A stretch of 64,000 nucleotides of DNA from the NCBI RefSeq assembly GCF_039523175.1, contig NZ_BAAAEU010000028.1, forward strand, positions 1 to 64,000, read 5' to 3'. Of this stretch, positions 25,714 through 35,600 are shown one piece after another. The number at the start of each line of letters is the position of its first letter. Positions within the stretch are counted from its first letter, which is position 1. Made by a program: the position numbers and the translations under genes. The notes beneath the pieces are model-generated. The model saw only the letters and a list, made by a program, of their open reading frames with translations. It was not told the DNA's origin and ran no database searches. The stretch is from Dokdonella_A soli (lineage in GTDB: Bacteria; Pseudomonadota; Gammaproteobacteria; Xanthomonadales; Rhodanobacteraceae).

Positions 25714-27666
25714 ATGAAATTGCTGCGTGCCGGTGGCTTCATATTGCTGAGTCTGTTGATTTTCGTCGGTGCCGCCCAGTCGGCCACGCTGACGCTCGCC
25801 GACGTCGGCGGGGGTTCGCTGTCGCCGCCGGTCGCGCAGGGCAACTATCTGTATGTCGGCACCGGCACCACCCTGACGACCTGGAACATGACCGATCCGG
25901 CCCATCCGGTGGTGGCGGACCGCACGAACCGGGCGCCTGCGCCGGGCCCGGTGCGCGCGCTCGCGATGGTCGGTGGATACCTCTATGCGGCGTGGAACAG
26001 CCCGTCCGATACCGGCGGCATCACGATCTATTCGCTGGCCGATCCGGCGCATCCGCTGGCGGTCGCGGAAATCGACAACTATGTCGCCGGGGCCATGAAG
26101 CGGCCGGTGGGTCTCGCCGCGGCCGGCAACTACGTGTATCTGGGCGATGCCGACAACGGCCTGGTCGTACTCGATGCCAGCAACCCGCTCGCGCCGGTGT
26201 ATGCGGGCATGGTCAGCGGCGTGTATGAATTCGATGCGATGGGCGTGTACGGCGGCAAGTTGCTGACCACCGGGTCGAGTTTCATCGGAGGTCGCGTCGT
26301 CCACGTCGTCGACGTTTCCAATCCGGCGGCTCCTGTCGAGGTCGGCAACACCGCACTCGACGGAAGCATCGTGCTGCGCGCGGTGCTGACCGATGGCTAT
26401 GCGATCGGTGTTGGCAATGATCTGATGGTCTACGACCTGCACGATCCGGCCCACATCACCAAGGTGTTCGATGCTCCGATTGCCGTGGCGACCCACGCGA
26501 TCCGCGCCGGCAACGTGTTGTACCTGGTCGGCGCGAGCGGCATCCAGGTCTGGAACTTCACCACACCGAGCGCGCCGACCCTGTTGCGCACGGTCGCGAT
26601 GGACGCGTTCGCTCCGGACCAGGCCGCCGCCACGTCGTTCGGCCCGGTGATCCTGACCCACACCGATCGCGGTCTGGTGCTCGGCGTCAGCGACCCCTTG
26701 AATCCGGTGCTCGCGGCGAGTTTCACATTGCCGTTCGGAGTCTCGGTTCATGCCGGCGACTTCGATGCCTCGCATGCTTACTTCGCCGAGGAAGGCTATG
26801 GCCTCGGCGCGTTCAATGCGACGACGCTGGCTTCGCTTGGACGCTACGACGCGGCCCTGCCGGCCAGTCTTGCTGCGCGAGACATGGAAGACATGTCCGT
26901 CGACGGCGGCCGCGCCTATCTCGCGGCCTGGGGCTACGGCGTGCTGATCGCCAGCCTCGCCGATCCCGCGAATCCGACCGAACTCGGTCGCTTCGCCTTT
27001 CCGTTCGCCAGCGCGATCGAGGCACATGGCAACCGTGTCTATGTCGCCAGCACGACCAACGGCGGCATCTTCAAGATTCTCGACGTTTCCAACCCCGCGA
27101 GTCCGCAGGAGCTCGGATCGCTTACGACCAGCCAGACCTTTGACCTCACCGTGCGCGGCAACTACGCCTTCCTCGTCGATGGAAGCGCTTTCGGCACCGG
27201 CGGCCTGCGCGTCGTCGATGTTTCCAATCCCGCCGCCCCGTTGCTGGTCGGCCAGTACTCCGACTGCGCCAGTGCGGGTGGCGTCGATGTGAGCGCCGAT
27301 GGCAACACGGCCTATGTCGCCTGCGACGATGGCAGCCTGCGCATTGTCAACACCAGCAACAAGGCGAATCCGGTTCTGCTCGGCAGCGTGACGCTGCCGG
27401 GCAGCGCGAGCCTGCCGAACTACAACGTCGCCCATGCGGTGGTCGTGGTCGGCACCGTTGCCTATGTCGGCAACGAGGAGGGTGTCGACGAAGTCGATGT
27501 GAGCCACCCGCAGGCGCCGGTGCAGACTGCACGGCATGAGACCGGATTCTTCGTGAGCAGGCTCGCGCTGGCGCCGGACGGTCGTGTGTTCGCATTCGCC
27601 CAGGAAGCCGGCACCTATGTGTTCGCGCCGATCACGGATCGGATCTTCGCGAACGGCTTCGATTGA
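25714..27666 (+). CDS. Exported LVIVD-repeat beta-propeller protein with IFANGFD tail
   Basis: 650-residue protein with a signal peptide (LLRAGGFILLSLLIFVGAAQSA). About ten repeats of roughly 45-60 residues follow, each with a core like VVDVSNPAAPVEVG or DVSNPASPQELGSL, the LVIVD repeat thought to form a beta-propeller. The function of such proteins is unknown; surface adhesion or binding is plausible. The last residues, DRIFANGFD, match the tails of three other exported proteins in the window. A hairpin-forming repeat lies just after the stop. The ATG at 25714 is 11 bases after a GAGGAA-like site. Confidence 0.85.
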   Translation: MKLLRAGGFILLSLLIFVGAAQSATLTLADVGGGSLSPPVAQGNYLYVGTGTTLTTWNMTDPAHPVVADRTNRAPAPGPVRALAMVGGYLYAAWNSPSDTGGITIYSLADPAHPLAVAEIDNYVAGAMKRPVGLAAAGNYVYLGDADNGLVVLDASNPLAPVYAGMVSGVYEFDAMGVYGGKLLTTGSSFIGGRVVHVVDVSNPAAPVEVGNTALDGSIVLRAVLTDGYAIGVGNDLMVYDLHDPAHITKVFDAPIAVATHAIRAGNVLYLVGASGIQVWNFTTPSAPTLLRTVAMDAFAPDQAAATSFGPVILTHTDRGLVLGVSDPLNPVLAASFTLPFGVSVHAGDFDASHAYFAEEGYGLGAFNATTLASLGRYDAALPASLAARDMEDMSVDGGRAYLAAWGYGVLIASLADPANPTELGRFAFPFASAIEAHGNRVYVASTTNGGIFKILDVSNPASPQELGSLTTSQTFDLTVRGNYAFLVDGSAFGTGGLRVVDVSNPAAPLLVGQYSDCASAGGVDVSADGNTAYVACDDGSLRIVNTSNKANPVLLGSVTLPGSASLPNYNVAHAVVVVGTVAYVGNEEGVDEVDVSHPQAPVQTARHETGFFVSRLALAPDGRVFAFAQEAGTYVFAPITDRIFANGFD

Positions 27667-27675
27667 ACCATGCGA

Positions 27676-27708
27676 CCTCTCCTCCATCGCGTTGCGATGG
27701 GGGAGAGG
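27676..27708. repeat. CCCTCTCC-family palindrome, copy 3
   Basis: Arms CCTCTCCTCCATCGC and GCGATGGGGGAGAGG with a three-base loop and one mismatch. It lies between the LVIVD gene and the yceH-like start, and could terminate the former. Confidence 0.8.
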
Positions 27709-27728
27709 GGATTGGGCGCGCTACACTG

Positions 27729-28445
27729 ATGCGACTCGCCCAAATCGATGAGTCCTCCGTGGAAGATGCAACACCGCCCAACGCAAGTGAATCGATCGAA
27801 CTACAGCCGCTCGACGCGATCGAGGCGCGCATCCTCGGTTGCCTGATCGAGAAAGCCGCGATCACGCCCGAGGTGTATCCGCTCACCGTCAATGCGATCG
27901 TTGCAGCCTGCAACCAGAAGACCAGCCGCGAGCCGCTCATGCAGCTTGAAACGGGCGCGGTCGCTCATGCACTGCGCGCAATGGAAGGCAAGGGGCTGGT
28001 CCGCGTGGCGCCGGCCTCGCAACGAGCGATGCGCTACGAACATCGCTTCGATGCAATCTACGGCGTGACCGCACGCCAGCGGGCGGTGCTCTGCGTAATG
28101 CTGCTGCGCGGCCCGCAGACGCTGGGGGAGCTGCTGACGCGTACCGATCGGCTCGCCGAGTTTCCGGGTCTCGACGACGTGCGCGACACGCTCGACCGCT
28201 TGATCGGGCGAGAACCGTCGCTCGTCGTGCGCCTCGCGCGCGGCCCCGGCCAGCGCGAGGACCGTTACATGCACCTGTTGTGCGGCCCGGTTGCGGCGGA
28301 TGCGTTCGTCGCATCCGCAGCGGCGCCGCCGATCGCCGCGCGCGCCGACCTGCAGGAGCGCGTCGAGCGCCTGGAGGCGGAGGCGGACGCGTTGCGCGCC
28401 GAACTTGCCGAGCTGCGCGAACGCATGGGTGCGCTGACCCGTTGA
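27729..28445 (+). CDS. YceH/DUF480 family protein
   Basis: 238-residue cytoplasmic protein of the DUF480 family. The core is two winged-helix-like units: LDAIEARILGCLIEKAAITPEVYPLT with NAIVAACNQKTSREP, then RQRAVLCVMLLRGPQTLGELLTRTDRL. A coiled-coil of Glu/Arg/Leu (about 205-235) ends the protein. The fold suggests DNA binding, but the role is not established. The start is uncertain: 27729 is the first ATG after the palindrome, and similarity begins near residue 25. Confidence 0.88.
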   Translation: MRLAQIDESSVEDATPPNASESIELQPLDAIEARILGCLIEKAAITPEVYPLTVNAIVAACNQKTSREPLMQLETGAVAHALRAMEGKGLVRVAPASQRAMRYEHRFDAIYGVTARQRAVLCVMLLRGPQTLGELLTRTDRLAEFPGLDDVRDTLDRLIGREPSLVVRLARGPGQREDRYMHLLCGPVAADAFVASAAAPPIAARADLQERVERLEAEADALRAELAELRERMGALTR

Positions 28446-28609
28446 ATCGGCGAGGCTATCCATTCGCCCTGGCGCCGCGACGCTCCAGGGCACGGCCCGC
28501 ACTCGTCGAGCAGCGAATCCCTGTCATTCCATGGGCATGATGTTTGGCACATGGGGCAGCGCCGCTGATCGTGCAGGCTCGGGTGTTGGTCCAGGCAAGG
28601 GGGAAGACG

Positions 28610-31078
28610 ATGAAGCGTATCGGCCGGATGGTTTGCGCGGTTCTCACCGCATCGTTCGCAGTCACGACCGCCACGGCTGCCGACGCAGTCGCGGCCAAGG
28701 CCGAGGCAAAGGCGCCGCTCGATGTTGCCGCGGCGACGCGCGGCATGGAGCATGCTGCCGGCTTCTTCGACGTCTATCGCGACACCGCAAAAGGCCGTGT
28801 GCTGCTCGGCGTACGCAAGCTGGACACGCCGTTGTTGCTGGTCACGTCGTTGCCGTGGGCGCTCGGATCCAATGACGTGGGCCTCGATCGCGGCCAGAGC
28901 GGCGAATCGCACCTGGTCGAGTTCCGTCGTGTCGGCGCGCGCCTGCTGCTGGTCGAGGACAACACGAAGTTCCGCGCGGTGTCGCCGAACCCCGACGAGG
29001 CGCTCAGCGTGCGCCAGGCGTTCGCCGAATCCGTGCTGTGGGCTGCCGACATCGTCGCCGAGCGCAAGGGCGCCGATGCCGAGCTGGTCATCGACGTGAG
29101 CCCGCTGCTGATCTCGGATCGCCACGGCATCGCCAGCCGACTGGCCGAGACCAAGCAGGGCAAGTACGAGGTCGACGACAAGCGCAGCGCGGTCTCGCTC
29201 GGCGAGGCGAAGAGCTTTCCGGACAACACCGAACTGGAGGCGCAGCTGACCTTCAAGGGCCCGGGCGAGGGCGCGTTCGTGAAGGACGTGGCGATGGATG
29301 CGCAGAGCCTGACGTTCCGTCAGCATCTCAGCCTCGTGCGCCTGCCGAGCCCGGGCTTTGCGCCGCGCGCCTACCATCCGGCGTCGGGCGCGTTCAGCGT
29401 TGGGTACTACGACTATGCGCAGCCGCTCGCGTCGAGCATCGACGTGCGTTTCCAGCCGCGCTTCCGGCTCGACAAGACCGATCCGGCCGCAGCGCAAAGT
29501 GCGGTGAAGAAGCCGATCGTGTTCTACCTGGATCGCGGTGCGCCGGAGCCGGTGCGCTCGGCGCTGCTCGACGGCGCGAACTGGTGGAAGAGCGCGTTCG
29601 AGAAGGCCGGCTTCAAGGACGCCTACCGCGTCGAGCTGCTACCGGAAGGCGTCGATCCGATGGACATCCGCTACAGCCTGATCACCTGGGCGCATCGCTA
29701 CACGCGCGGCTGGTCCTACGGCCAGCCGATCGTCGACCCGCGCACCGGTGAAATCATCAAGGGCTCGGTCACGCTCGGATCGCAGCGCGTGCGCCAGGAC
29801 ATCCTGATCGCCGAGAGCCTGCTCGCACCGTACGACAAGGCGAACGCGGCCGGGTTGAAAGGGCAGGCCGAGCAGATGGCGCTCGCGCGCCTGCGCCAAC
29901 TCGCCGCGCACGAGGTCGGCCATGCGCTCGGCTTCGCGCACAACTTCGCCGCGAGCCGGCTCGGCAACGGCTCGGTGATGGATTATCCGCATCCGCTGCT
30001 GAAGCTCGGCGCGGATGGCGCGATCAGCCTCGACAATGCGTACGGCGTCGGCGTGGGCCCGTGGGACGATTTCATCGTCGCGCATGCCTATGGCCAGTTC
30101 GCACCCGGCACGGAAGCCGCGTCGCTGGCGAAGCTGCGCGCCGATATCGCCAAGGCCGGTTTCCGTTATGTCAGCGATCCGGACGCGCGCGCGCCCGGCG
30201 ATGCTGAACCCGATGGGCTGCTCTGGGACTTCGGTCCGGACACGCTGAAGGCATTCGACGACCTGCTCGCCGTGCGGCGCAAGGCGCTTGACGCTTTTTC
30301 GATCGGCGTACTGCCGCCTGAACGCCAGGCCGGTGAACTCGAAGCGCGACTGGTGCCGGTCTACCTGCTGCATCGTTATCAGACCGAAGCGGTCGCGCGT
30401 CTCGTCGGCGGAGCGGAATACGCGTACTCGCAAGCTGCGGATCGCCAGGCCGGCTCGAAGCCGGTGCCCGCGGGCGCGCAGCGCGCCGCACTCGATCGTC
30501 TTGTCGCGACGCTTGGCGCGGAACAACTCGCGCTGCCGGCCAATGTGCTCGATCTGGTCACTCCACCCGGCAACGACTACGTACGCAATCGTGAATACTT
30601 CGCGACGAAGAGCACGCCGTTGTTCGATGCGTTCGCTGCGGTCGAAGCCGCTGCTGCGCAGACCACGCAGTTCCTGTTCGCGCCGCAGCGCCTGAACCGC
30701 GTAGCGTGGCAGCATGCGCGCGATCCACGTGAACCCGGCATTGCCGACGTGCTCGACGCAACATTCCGTGGCACTTGGCAGCGTGATGCGATCGGCAACA
30801 ACCTGCCGGCCGGCGACGCGGTGCAGACGGCCGCGAACTGGGTCGTGCTCGATGCGCTGCTCAACACGCTCGACGCCGGTCAATTGCATGCGCAGGTCGA
30901 TGCCGAACTGCGCGCGTCGCTGCAGCAATGGCAGAAGTGGCTGGCAAAGAATCCCGGTCAAGCCGGCGTCGCCGCGAGCCGCACCGAAGCGGCCGCGACG
31001 ATCGTCAAGTACCTCGCCGATCCGAAGTCGGTGAAACTGCGATCGTTGCCGGTGATCCCGCCGGGCGCGCCGATATGA
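28610..31078 (+). CDS. Exported zinc-dependent metalloprotease (DUF5117/DUF4953 type)
   Basis: 822-residue protein with a signal peptide (MVCAVLTASFAVTTATAA). The zinc site is H434-E-V-G-H438-A-L-G-F-A-H444, the extended HExxHxxGxxH form of metzincins. The N-terminal half (KGRVLLGVRKLDTPLLLV, RVGARLLLVEDN, FQPRFRLDK) matches the DUF5117 region that precedes this catalytic domain in large periplasmic or secreted proteases. The substrate is unknown. The ATG at 28610 is preceded by AAGGGGGAAGA, a good ribosome binding site. An upstream start at 28544 would disrupt the signal peptide. Confidence 0.9.
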   Translation: MKRIGRMVCAVLTASFAVTTATAADAVAAKAEAKAPLDVAAATRGMEHAAGFFDVYRDTAKGRVLLGVRKLDTPLLLVTSLPWALGSNDVGLDRGQSGESHLVEFRRVGARLLLVEDNTKFRAVSPNPDEALSVRQAFAESVLWAADIVAERKGADAELVIDVSPLLISDRHGIASRLAETKQGKYEVDDKRSAVSLGEAKSFPDNTELEAQLTFKGPGEGAFVKDVAMDAQSLTFRQHLSLVRLPSPGFAPRAYHPASGAFSVGYYDYAQPLASSIDVRFQPRFRLDKTDPAAAQSAVKKPIVFYLDRGAPEPVRSALLDGANWWKSAFEKAGFKDAYRVELLPEGVDPMDIRYSLITWAHRYTRGWSYGQPIVDPRTGEIIKGSVTLGSQRVRQDILIAESLLAPYDKANAAGLKGQAEQMALARLRQLAAHEVGHALGFAHNFAASRLGNGSVMDYPHPLLKLGADGAISLDNAYGVGVGPWDDFIVAHAYGQFAPGTEAASLAKLRADIAKAGFRYVSDPDARAPGDAEPDGLLWDFGPDTLKAFDDLLAVRRKALDAFSIGVLPPERQAGELEARLVPVYLLHRYQTEAVARLVGGAEYAYSQAADRQAGSKPVPAGAQRAALDRLVATLGAEQLALPANVLDLVTPPGNDYVRNREYFATKSTPLFDAFAAVEAAAAQTTQFLFAPQRLNRVAWQHARDPREPGIADVLDATFRGTWQRDAIGNNLPAGDAVQTAANWVVLDALLNTLDAGQLHAQVDAELRASLQQWQKWLAKNPGQAGVAASRTEAAATIVKYLADPKSVKLRSLPVIPPGAPI

Positions 31079-31161
31079 CGGGGGAGGCTCGCCACCGCAG
31101 GCGCGACGCGCAGTGAAGGCCGTGCGATGGACAGCGCCGTGTGTTCGCGGCCTCGCTGCGC

Positions 31162-31653
31162 TCAGGCCAGCGCAGCGAGTTCCGGGCGCATCGCCATGAG
31201 CAGCGCCGCCACATCCGGCGCATCGGCGAGCAGCGTGAAGCCGGCAAACTCGAAGCCCGGCCCGACGCTGCAGCCCACCAGTACGTAGTCGCCGAGCGCG
31301 CGTGCGGCCTGCCAGCAGCCGGCCGGGACGACGACGAGCGGTGAAGCGCCGGTCGTCGCGTCGAAGCGGCCGAGCAGATGGCGGTCGAGGCGGCGCGCAG
31401 CCGGATCGAACACGAACAGTTCCAACGGCTCGCCTTCGGCGTGATGCCAGCTCTCGTCCGCATCGACGCGATGCCAACGACTGACTTCGCCGGCGGCGAG
31501 CAGATAGTGGATCGCGGTCAGCGCGGCGCGCCGGTGTTCATTGCCCTCCAGACGCACGTGCAGCGAGGATGCGTGCACGCGGCGGTAATGGCCGCCCTCG
31601 GGATGCGGACTCAGAACGAGGGCGTCGACAAGTTCGCGAGCGCGGCTGGGCAT
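31162..31653 (-). CDS. Cupin-fold protein, DUF985 family
   Basis: 163-residue single-domain cupin of the DUF985 group. It opens with LVDALVLSPHPEGGHYRRVH, the family signature, and contains ALTAIHYLLAAGEVSRWHRVDADE with metal-site-like histidines. The function of the family is not known; sugar isomerase or epimerase-like roles have been suggested. It is convergent with the metalloprotease gene and transcribed after hslO, from which it is separated by 22 bases. Confidence 0.88.
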   Translation of the reverse strand: MPSRARELVDALVLSPHPEGGHYRRVHASSLHVRLEGNEHRRAALTAIHYLLAAGEVSRWHRVDADESWHHAEGEPLELFVFDPAARRLDRHLLGRFDATTGASPLVVVPAGCWQAARALGDYVLVGCSVGPGFEFAGFTLLADAPDVAALLMAMRPELAALA

Positions 31654-31675
31654 GGTGCGGCGATCCTGGTGACGC

Positions 31676-32554
31676 TCAGTGCCGCGTCACGGGGGCAGAG
31701 GTCTGTGGCGTCGAGGCGAAGATCGCTGCGACGTCCTCCGCGTCGAGGACGTAGCGACGATTGCAGAATTCACAGTTGACGTCGATCGAACCCTGCTCGG
31801 CGAGTACCGACTCGTTTTCCGAGCGGCCGAGCGAGCGCAGCATGTCCTCGACTCGCGTGCGCGAACAGGTGCAGCCGAACGCCAGCGCTTGCGCCGGCTG
31901 CAGGCGCAAGCCTTCCTCATGGAACAGGCGTAGCAGGACCTGCTCCGGCGGCAGGCCGAGCAGTTCCTCGCGGGTCAGGGTTGCGAGCAGGTGGCCGACG
32001 CGGTTCCAGCCGTCGGCGTCGCCCACCGCGGTGCCGCCGCTGCTGGCGATCTGCTGCAGCATCAGGCCACCGCAGCGGTCGTCGGCTGCGGCGAGCACGA
32101 TCCGTGTCGGCAACTGTTCGGAGCGCTCGAAATAACCCTCGAACGCGCGGGCGAGTTCCGTGCCCTCGACCGGCACGAGGCCCTGGTAGCGGGTGTCGGT
32201 CGCCGCGTTTTCGATCGTGATCGCGAGGCGCGCGCTCGATTCGAGCTGCACTGGCGCCTGCGGTAGCGCCCCGTCCCAGCGCGCGATGCCGCGCAGTTCT
32301 CCGTCGTGCGTGCAGTCGGCGAACAGCAGTCGCAGCGGACCGCTGTCGCGCAGATGGATCGACAAGCGGCCCTCGAACTTGATCGAACCGGTGAACAGCG
32401 CGCTCGCCGCCACGGTCTTGCCGAGCAGTTCGGCCAGCGGCCGGGTGTAGTCGCCGTTGGTGCATACGCGCTGCCAGCTCTGATCGAGGCGCACGAGCGC
32501 GCCGCCCACGCCGGCGCGTTCGAGCTGGAAGCGATAAAGGAAATCGTCGGACAT
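31676..32554 (-). CDS. hslO: Redox-regulated chaperone Hsp33
   Basis: Hsp33 is a holdase activated by oxidation and unfolding of its zinc-binding C-terminus. The four zinc cysteines are present as CTC and, about 30 residues later, CEFC. The N-terminal core shows YRFQLERAGVGGALVRL and ALFTGSIKFEGRLSI. The 292-residue length is normal. Start choice is between 32554 (MSDDFLYRF, preferred) and 32569. It lies downstream of mfd on the same strand, 92 bases away. Confidence 0.95.
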   Translation of the reverse strand: MSDDFLYRFQLERAGVGGALVRLDQSWQRVCTNGDYTRPLAELLGKTVAASALFTGSIKFEGRLSIHLRDSGPLRLLFADCTHDGELRGIARWDGALPQAPVQLESSARLAITIENAATDTRYQGLVPVEGTELARAFEGYFERSEQLPTRIVLAAADDRCGGLMLQQIASSGGTAVGDADGWNRVGHLLATLTREELLGLPPEQVLLRLFHEEGLRLQPAQALAFGCTCSRTRVEDMLRSLGRSENESVLAEQGSIDVNCEFCNRRYVLDAEDVAAIFASTPQTSAPVTRH

Positions 32555-32646
32555 TGCGGGGTTCGTCATGGGTGTGTGGGTGCAGGCATCCGCGGCGGAA
32601 TTCCTCTACGGATGCGGTGTATGGCGGCGAATCTCGACGGACGCAA

Positions 32647-35600
32647 TCAGGCGGCCACGCGCGCACCGAGCGTCGCCAGCAGGTCATTCGCTGCACGCAG
32701 GCGTTCGGCGGCGCCGTCGAGCGGCATCTTGAACTTGAGCTTGTCCTGCCCGTCCAGCGCATAGACGCGCGGTTGCGACTGGATCAGGCGGATCACGGTC
32801 ATCGGTTCGATCGCTGGTTGCGGGCGGAAGATCACGCGGCCGCCGGCGGCGCCGACTTCGAGTTTGCGGATGCCGAGCGGCGTCGCGGCGAGCTTCAATG
32901 CGGTGGCCGCGAACAGGTGCTTGACCTGGTCCGGCAGCAGGCCGAAGCGATCGATCATCTCGACCTGCAGCTCGCGCAGTTCATCGTCGTTGCGCGCGCT
33001 GGCGATGCGCTTGTACAGGGTCAGGCGCGTGTTCACGTCGGCGAGGTAGTCGTCCGGGATCAGTGCGGGCAGGTGCAGCTCGACTTCGGTCTCGTGTTCC
33101 TGGCTCAGGTCGAAATCCGGCACCTTGCCGCTCTTCAGCGCACGCACGGCGCGGTCGAGCATATCGGTGTAGAGCGAGAAGCCGACTTCCTCGATCTGGC
33201 CGCTCTGCTCTTCGCCGAGCAGCTCGCCGGCGCCGCGGATTTCCAGATCGTGCGTGGCCAGGGTGAAGCCGGCGCCGAGTTCTTCCAGCGAGGCGAGCGC
33301 CTCGAGGCGTTTCTCGGCATCGGCGGTGATCGAGCGATGGTCCGGGATGATCAGGTACGCGTAGGCGCGATGGTGCGAACGTCCGACGCGACCACGCAGC
33401 TGATGCAACTGCGCGAGGCCGAAGCGGTCGGCGCGGTTGATGATGATCGTGTTCGCGCTCGGCACGTCGATGCCGGATTCGATGATCGTGGTCGCGACCA
33501 GCACATTGAAGCGCTGCCGGTAGAAGTCGAGCATGATCTGCTCGAGTTCTCGATCCGGCATCTGGCCGTGCGCGAATCGGATGCGCGCGTCGGGCATCAA
33601 CTCGCCGAGTTCACGTGCGGTCTTCTCGATCGTGTCGACTTCGTTGTGCAGGAAATAGACCTGGCCGCCGCGCGCCAGCTCGCGCTGCAGCGCCTCGCGG
33701 ATCAGCGCCGGGTCGTGATGGCCGATGAAGGTCTTGACCGCCATGCGGTGCGCCGGCGGCGTCGCGATGATCGAAAGATCGCGCAGGCCGGCCATCGCCA
33801 TGTTCAGCGTGCGCGGGATCGGCGTCGCGGTCAGGGTGAGCAGATCGACCTCGGCACGCAGCTTCTTCAGCGCCTCTTTCTGGCGCACGCCGAAGCGCTG
33901 TTCCTCGTCGATGATGACCAGGCCGAGATCCTTGAACTTCACATCGGCCTGCAGCAATTTGTGCGTGCCGATCATTACATCGACCTGGCCGGCGGCGAGT
34001 TTCGCGAGCGCGTCGGCGACTTCCTTCTTCGACTTGAAGCGCGACAGCACCTCGACCCTGATCGGCCAGTCGGCGTAGCGGTCGCGGAAGTTCTGGTAGT
34101 GCTGCTGGGCGAGCAGGGTGGTCGGTGCGAGCACGGCGACCTGCTTGCCGGCGGTCGCCGCGACGAACGCGGCACGCAGCGCGACTTCGGTCTTGCCGAA
34201 GCCGACGTCGCCGCAGACCACCCGATCCATCGGCCTCGTTGAAGCCAGATCGGCGATGACGGCGTCGATCGCGGTGGCCTGATCCGGCGTTTCCTCGAAC
34301 GGGAATGCGGCGGCAAACTGCTCGGTCATCTCGCGATCAACCGGGATCGCGCTGCCCTGGCGCGCCTCGCGCTGCGCATAGATCGCGAGCAGTTCGGCGG
34401 CGACGTCGCGGACCTTCTCGGCCGCCTTCTTCTTGGCGCGCTCCCAGGCGTCGCCGCCAAGCGCGTGCAGCGGCGCAAATTCCGGCGCGGTGCCGGAATA
34501 GCGCGACACCAGATGCAGCTGCGCGACCGGCACGTAGAGCTTGTCGCCCTTGGCATATTCGATCGAGAGGAACTCCGCTTTCTCACCGCCGACATCGAGC
34601 TTGAGCAGGCCCTGGTAGCGGCCGACACCATGGTCGACATGCACGATCGGCGAGCCGATCAACAGTTCCGCGAGATCGCGCACGATCGCTTCGGGATCGC
34701 GCGCGGCGCGCTTGCGCCGGCGCGTCTGCTGCGCGCGCTCGCCGAACAGTTCGCGTTCGGTGAGGACGGTCAGCGCGGGCTCGGTGAGTGCGAAGCCTTG
34801 TTCGAGCGCGGCGACGGTGATGGCGAAGCGCCTTGCTCCCTCTCCCCCAGACAAGTCTGGGGGAGAGGGCTTGATCTGCGCGAAGTCATGCCACGACGCG
34901 ACCGTGGCCGGCCGCAGATGCGCGACGGCCAGCTGCTCGATCAGCGCCTCGCGCCGACCGGCCGAGTCCGCCGCGATCAGCACGCGTCCCGGGTATGCGG
35001 CGACGAAGCGCTTCAGGTCTTCGCCGAACTCCTCGCCCTTGCGGTTCAGCGGCAGGCTCGGCGCGGGTTGCGTGCCGAGGTCGATCGTGTGCTCGTTCGC
35101 ATTCTTCGCGACGATATCGACGCGCAGTTCGTTGTTCAGACGTTCGCGCAGCAGCTGCGGCGGCAGGTACAGCTCGGTTGGCGGCAGGATCGGGCGTTCG
35201 ACATCGTGCGAGCGCTGTTCGTAGCGCTCGGCCGCGTTCGTCCAGAAGGCCTCGGCCGCTTCCAGCACACCGGCGCCGAGCACGAACAGCGTGTCGTTCG
35301 AGAGATAGTCGAACAAGGTTTCGGTGCGTTCGAAGAACAGCGGCAGGTAGTACTCGATGCCGGCCGGCGTCACGCCTTCCTTGATGTCCTGGTACAGCGG
35401 ACAGCGGCGCGGGTCGATCGGGAAGCGCTCGCGCAGCGTATTGCGGAACGCCTTCGCGGATTCCTCGGTCAGGGGGAATTCGCGCGCGGGCAGCAGGCGC
35501 ACCGAATCGACCTTGTGGTCGGAACGCTGGGTTTCCGGATCGAAGGTGCGGATCGAGTCGATCTCGTCATCGAACAGTTCGATGCGATAGGGTTCGGTAC

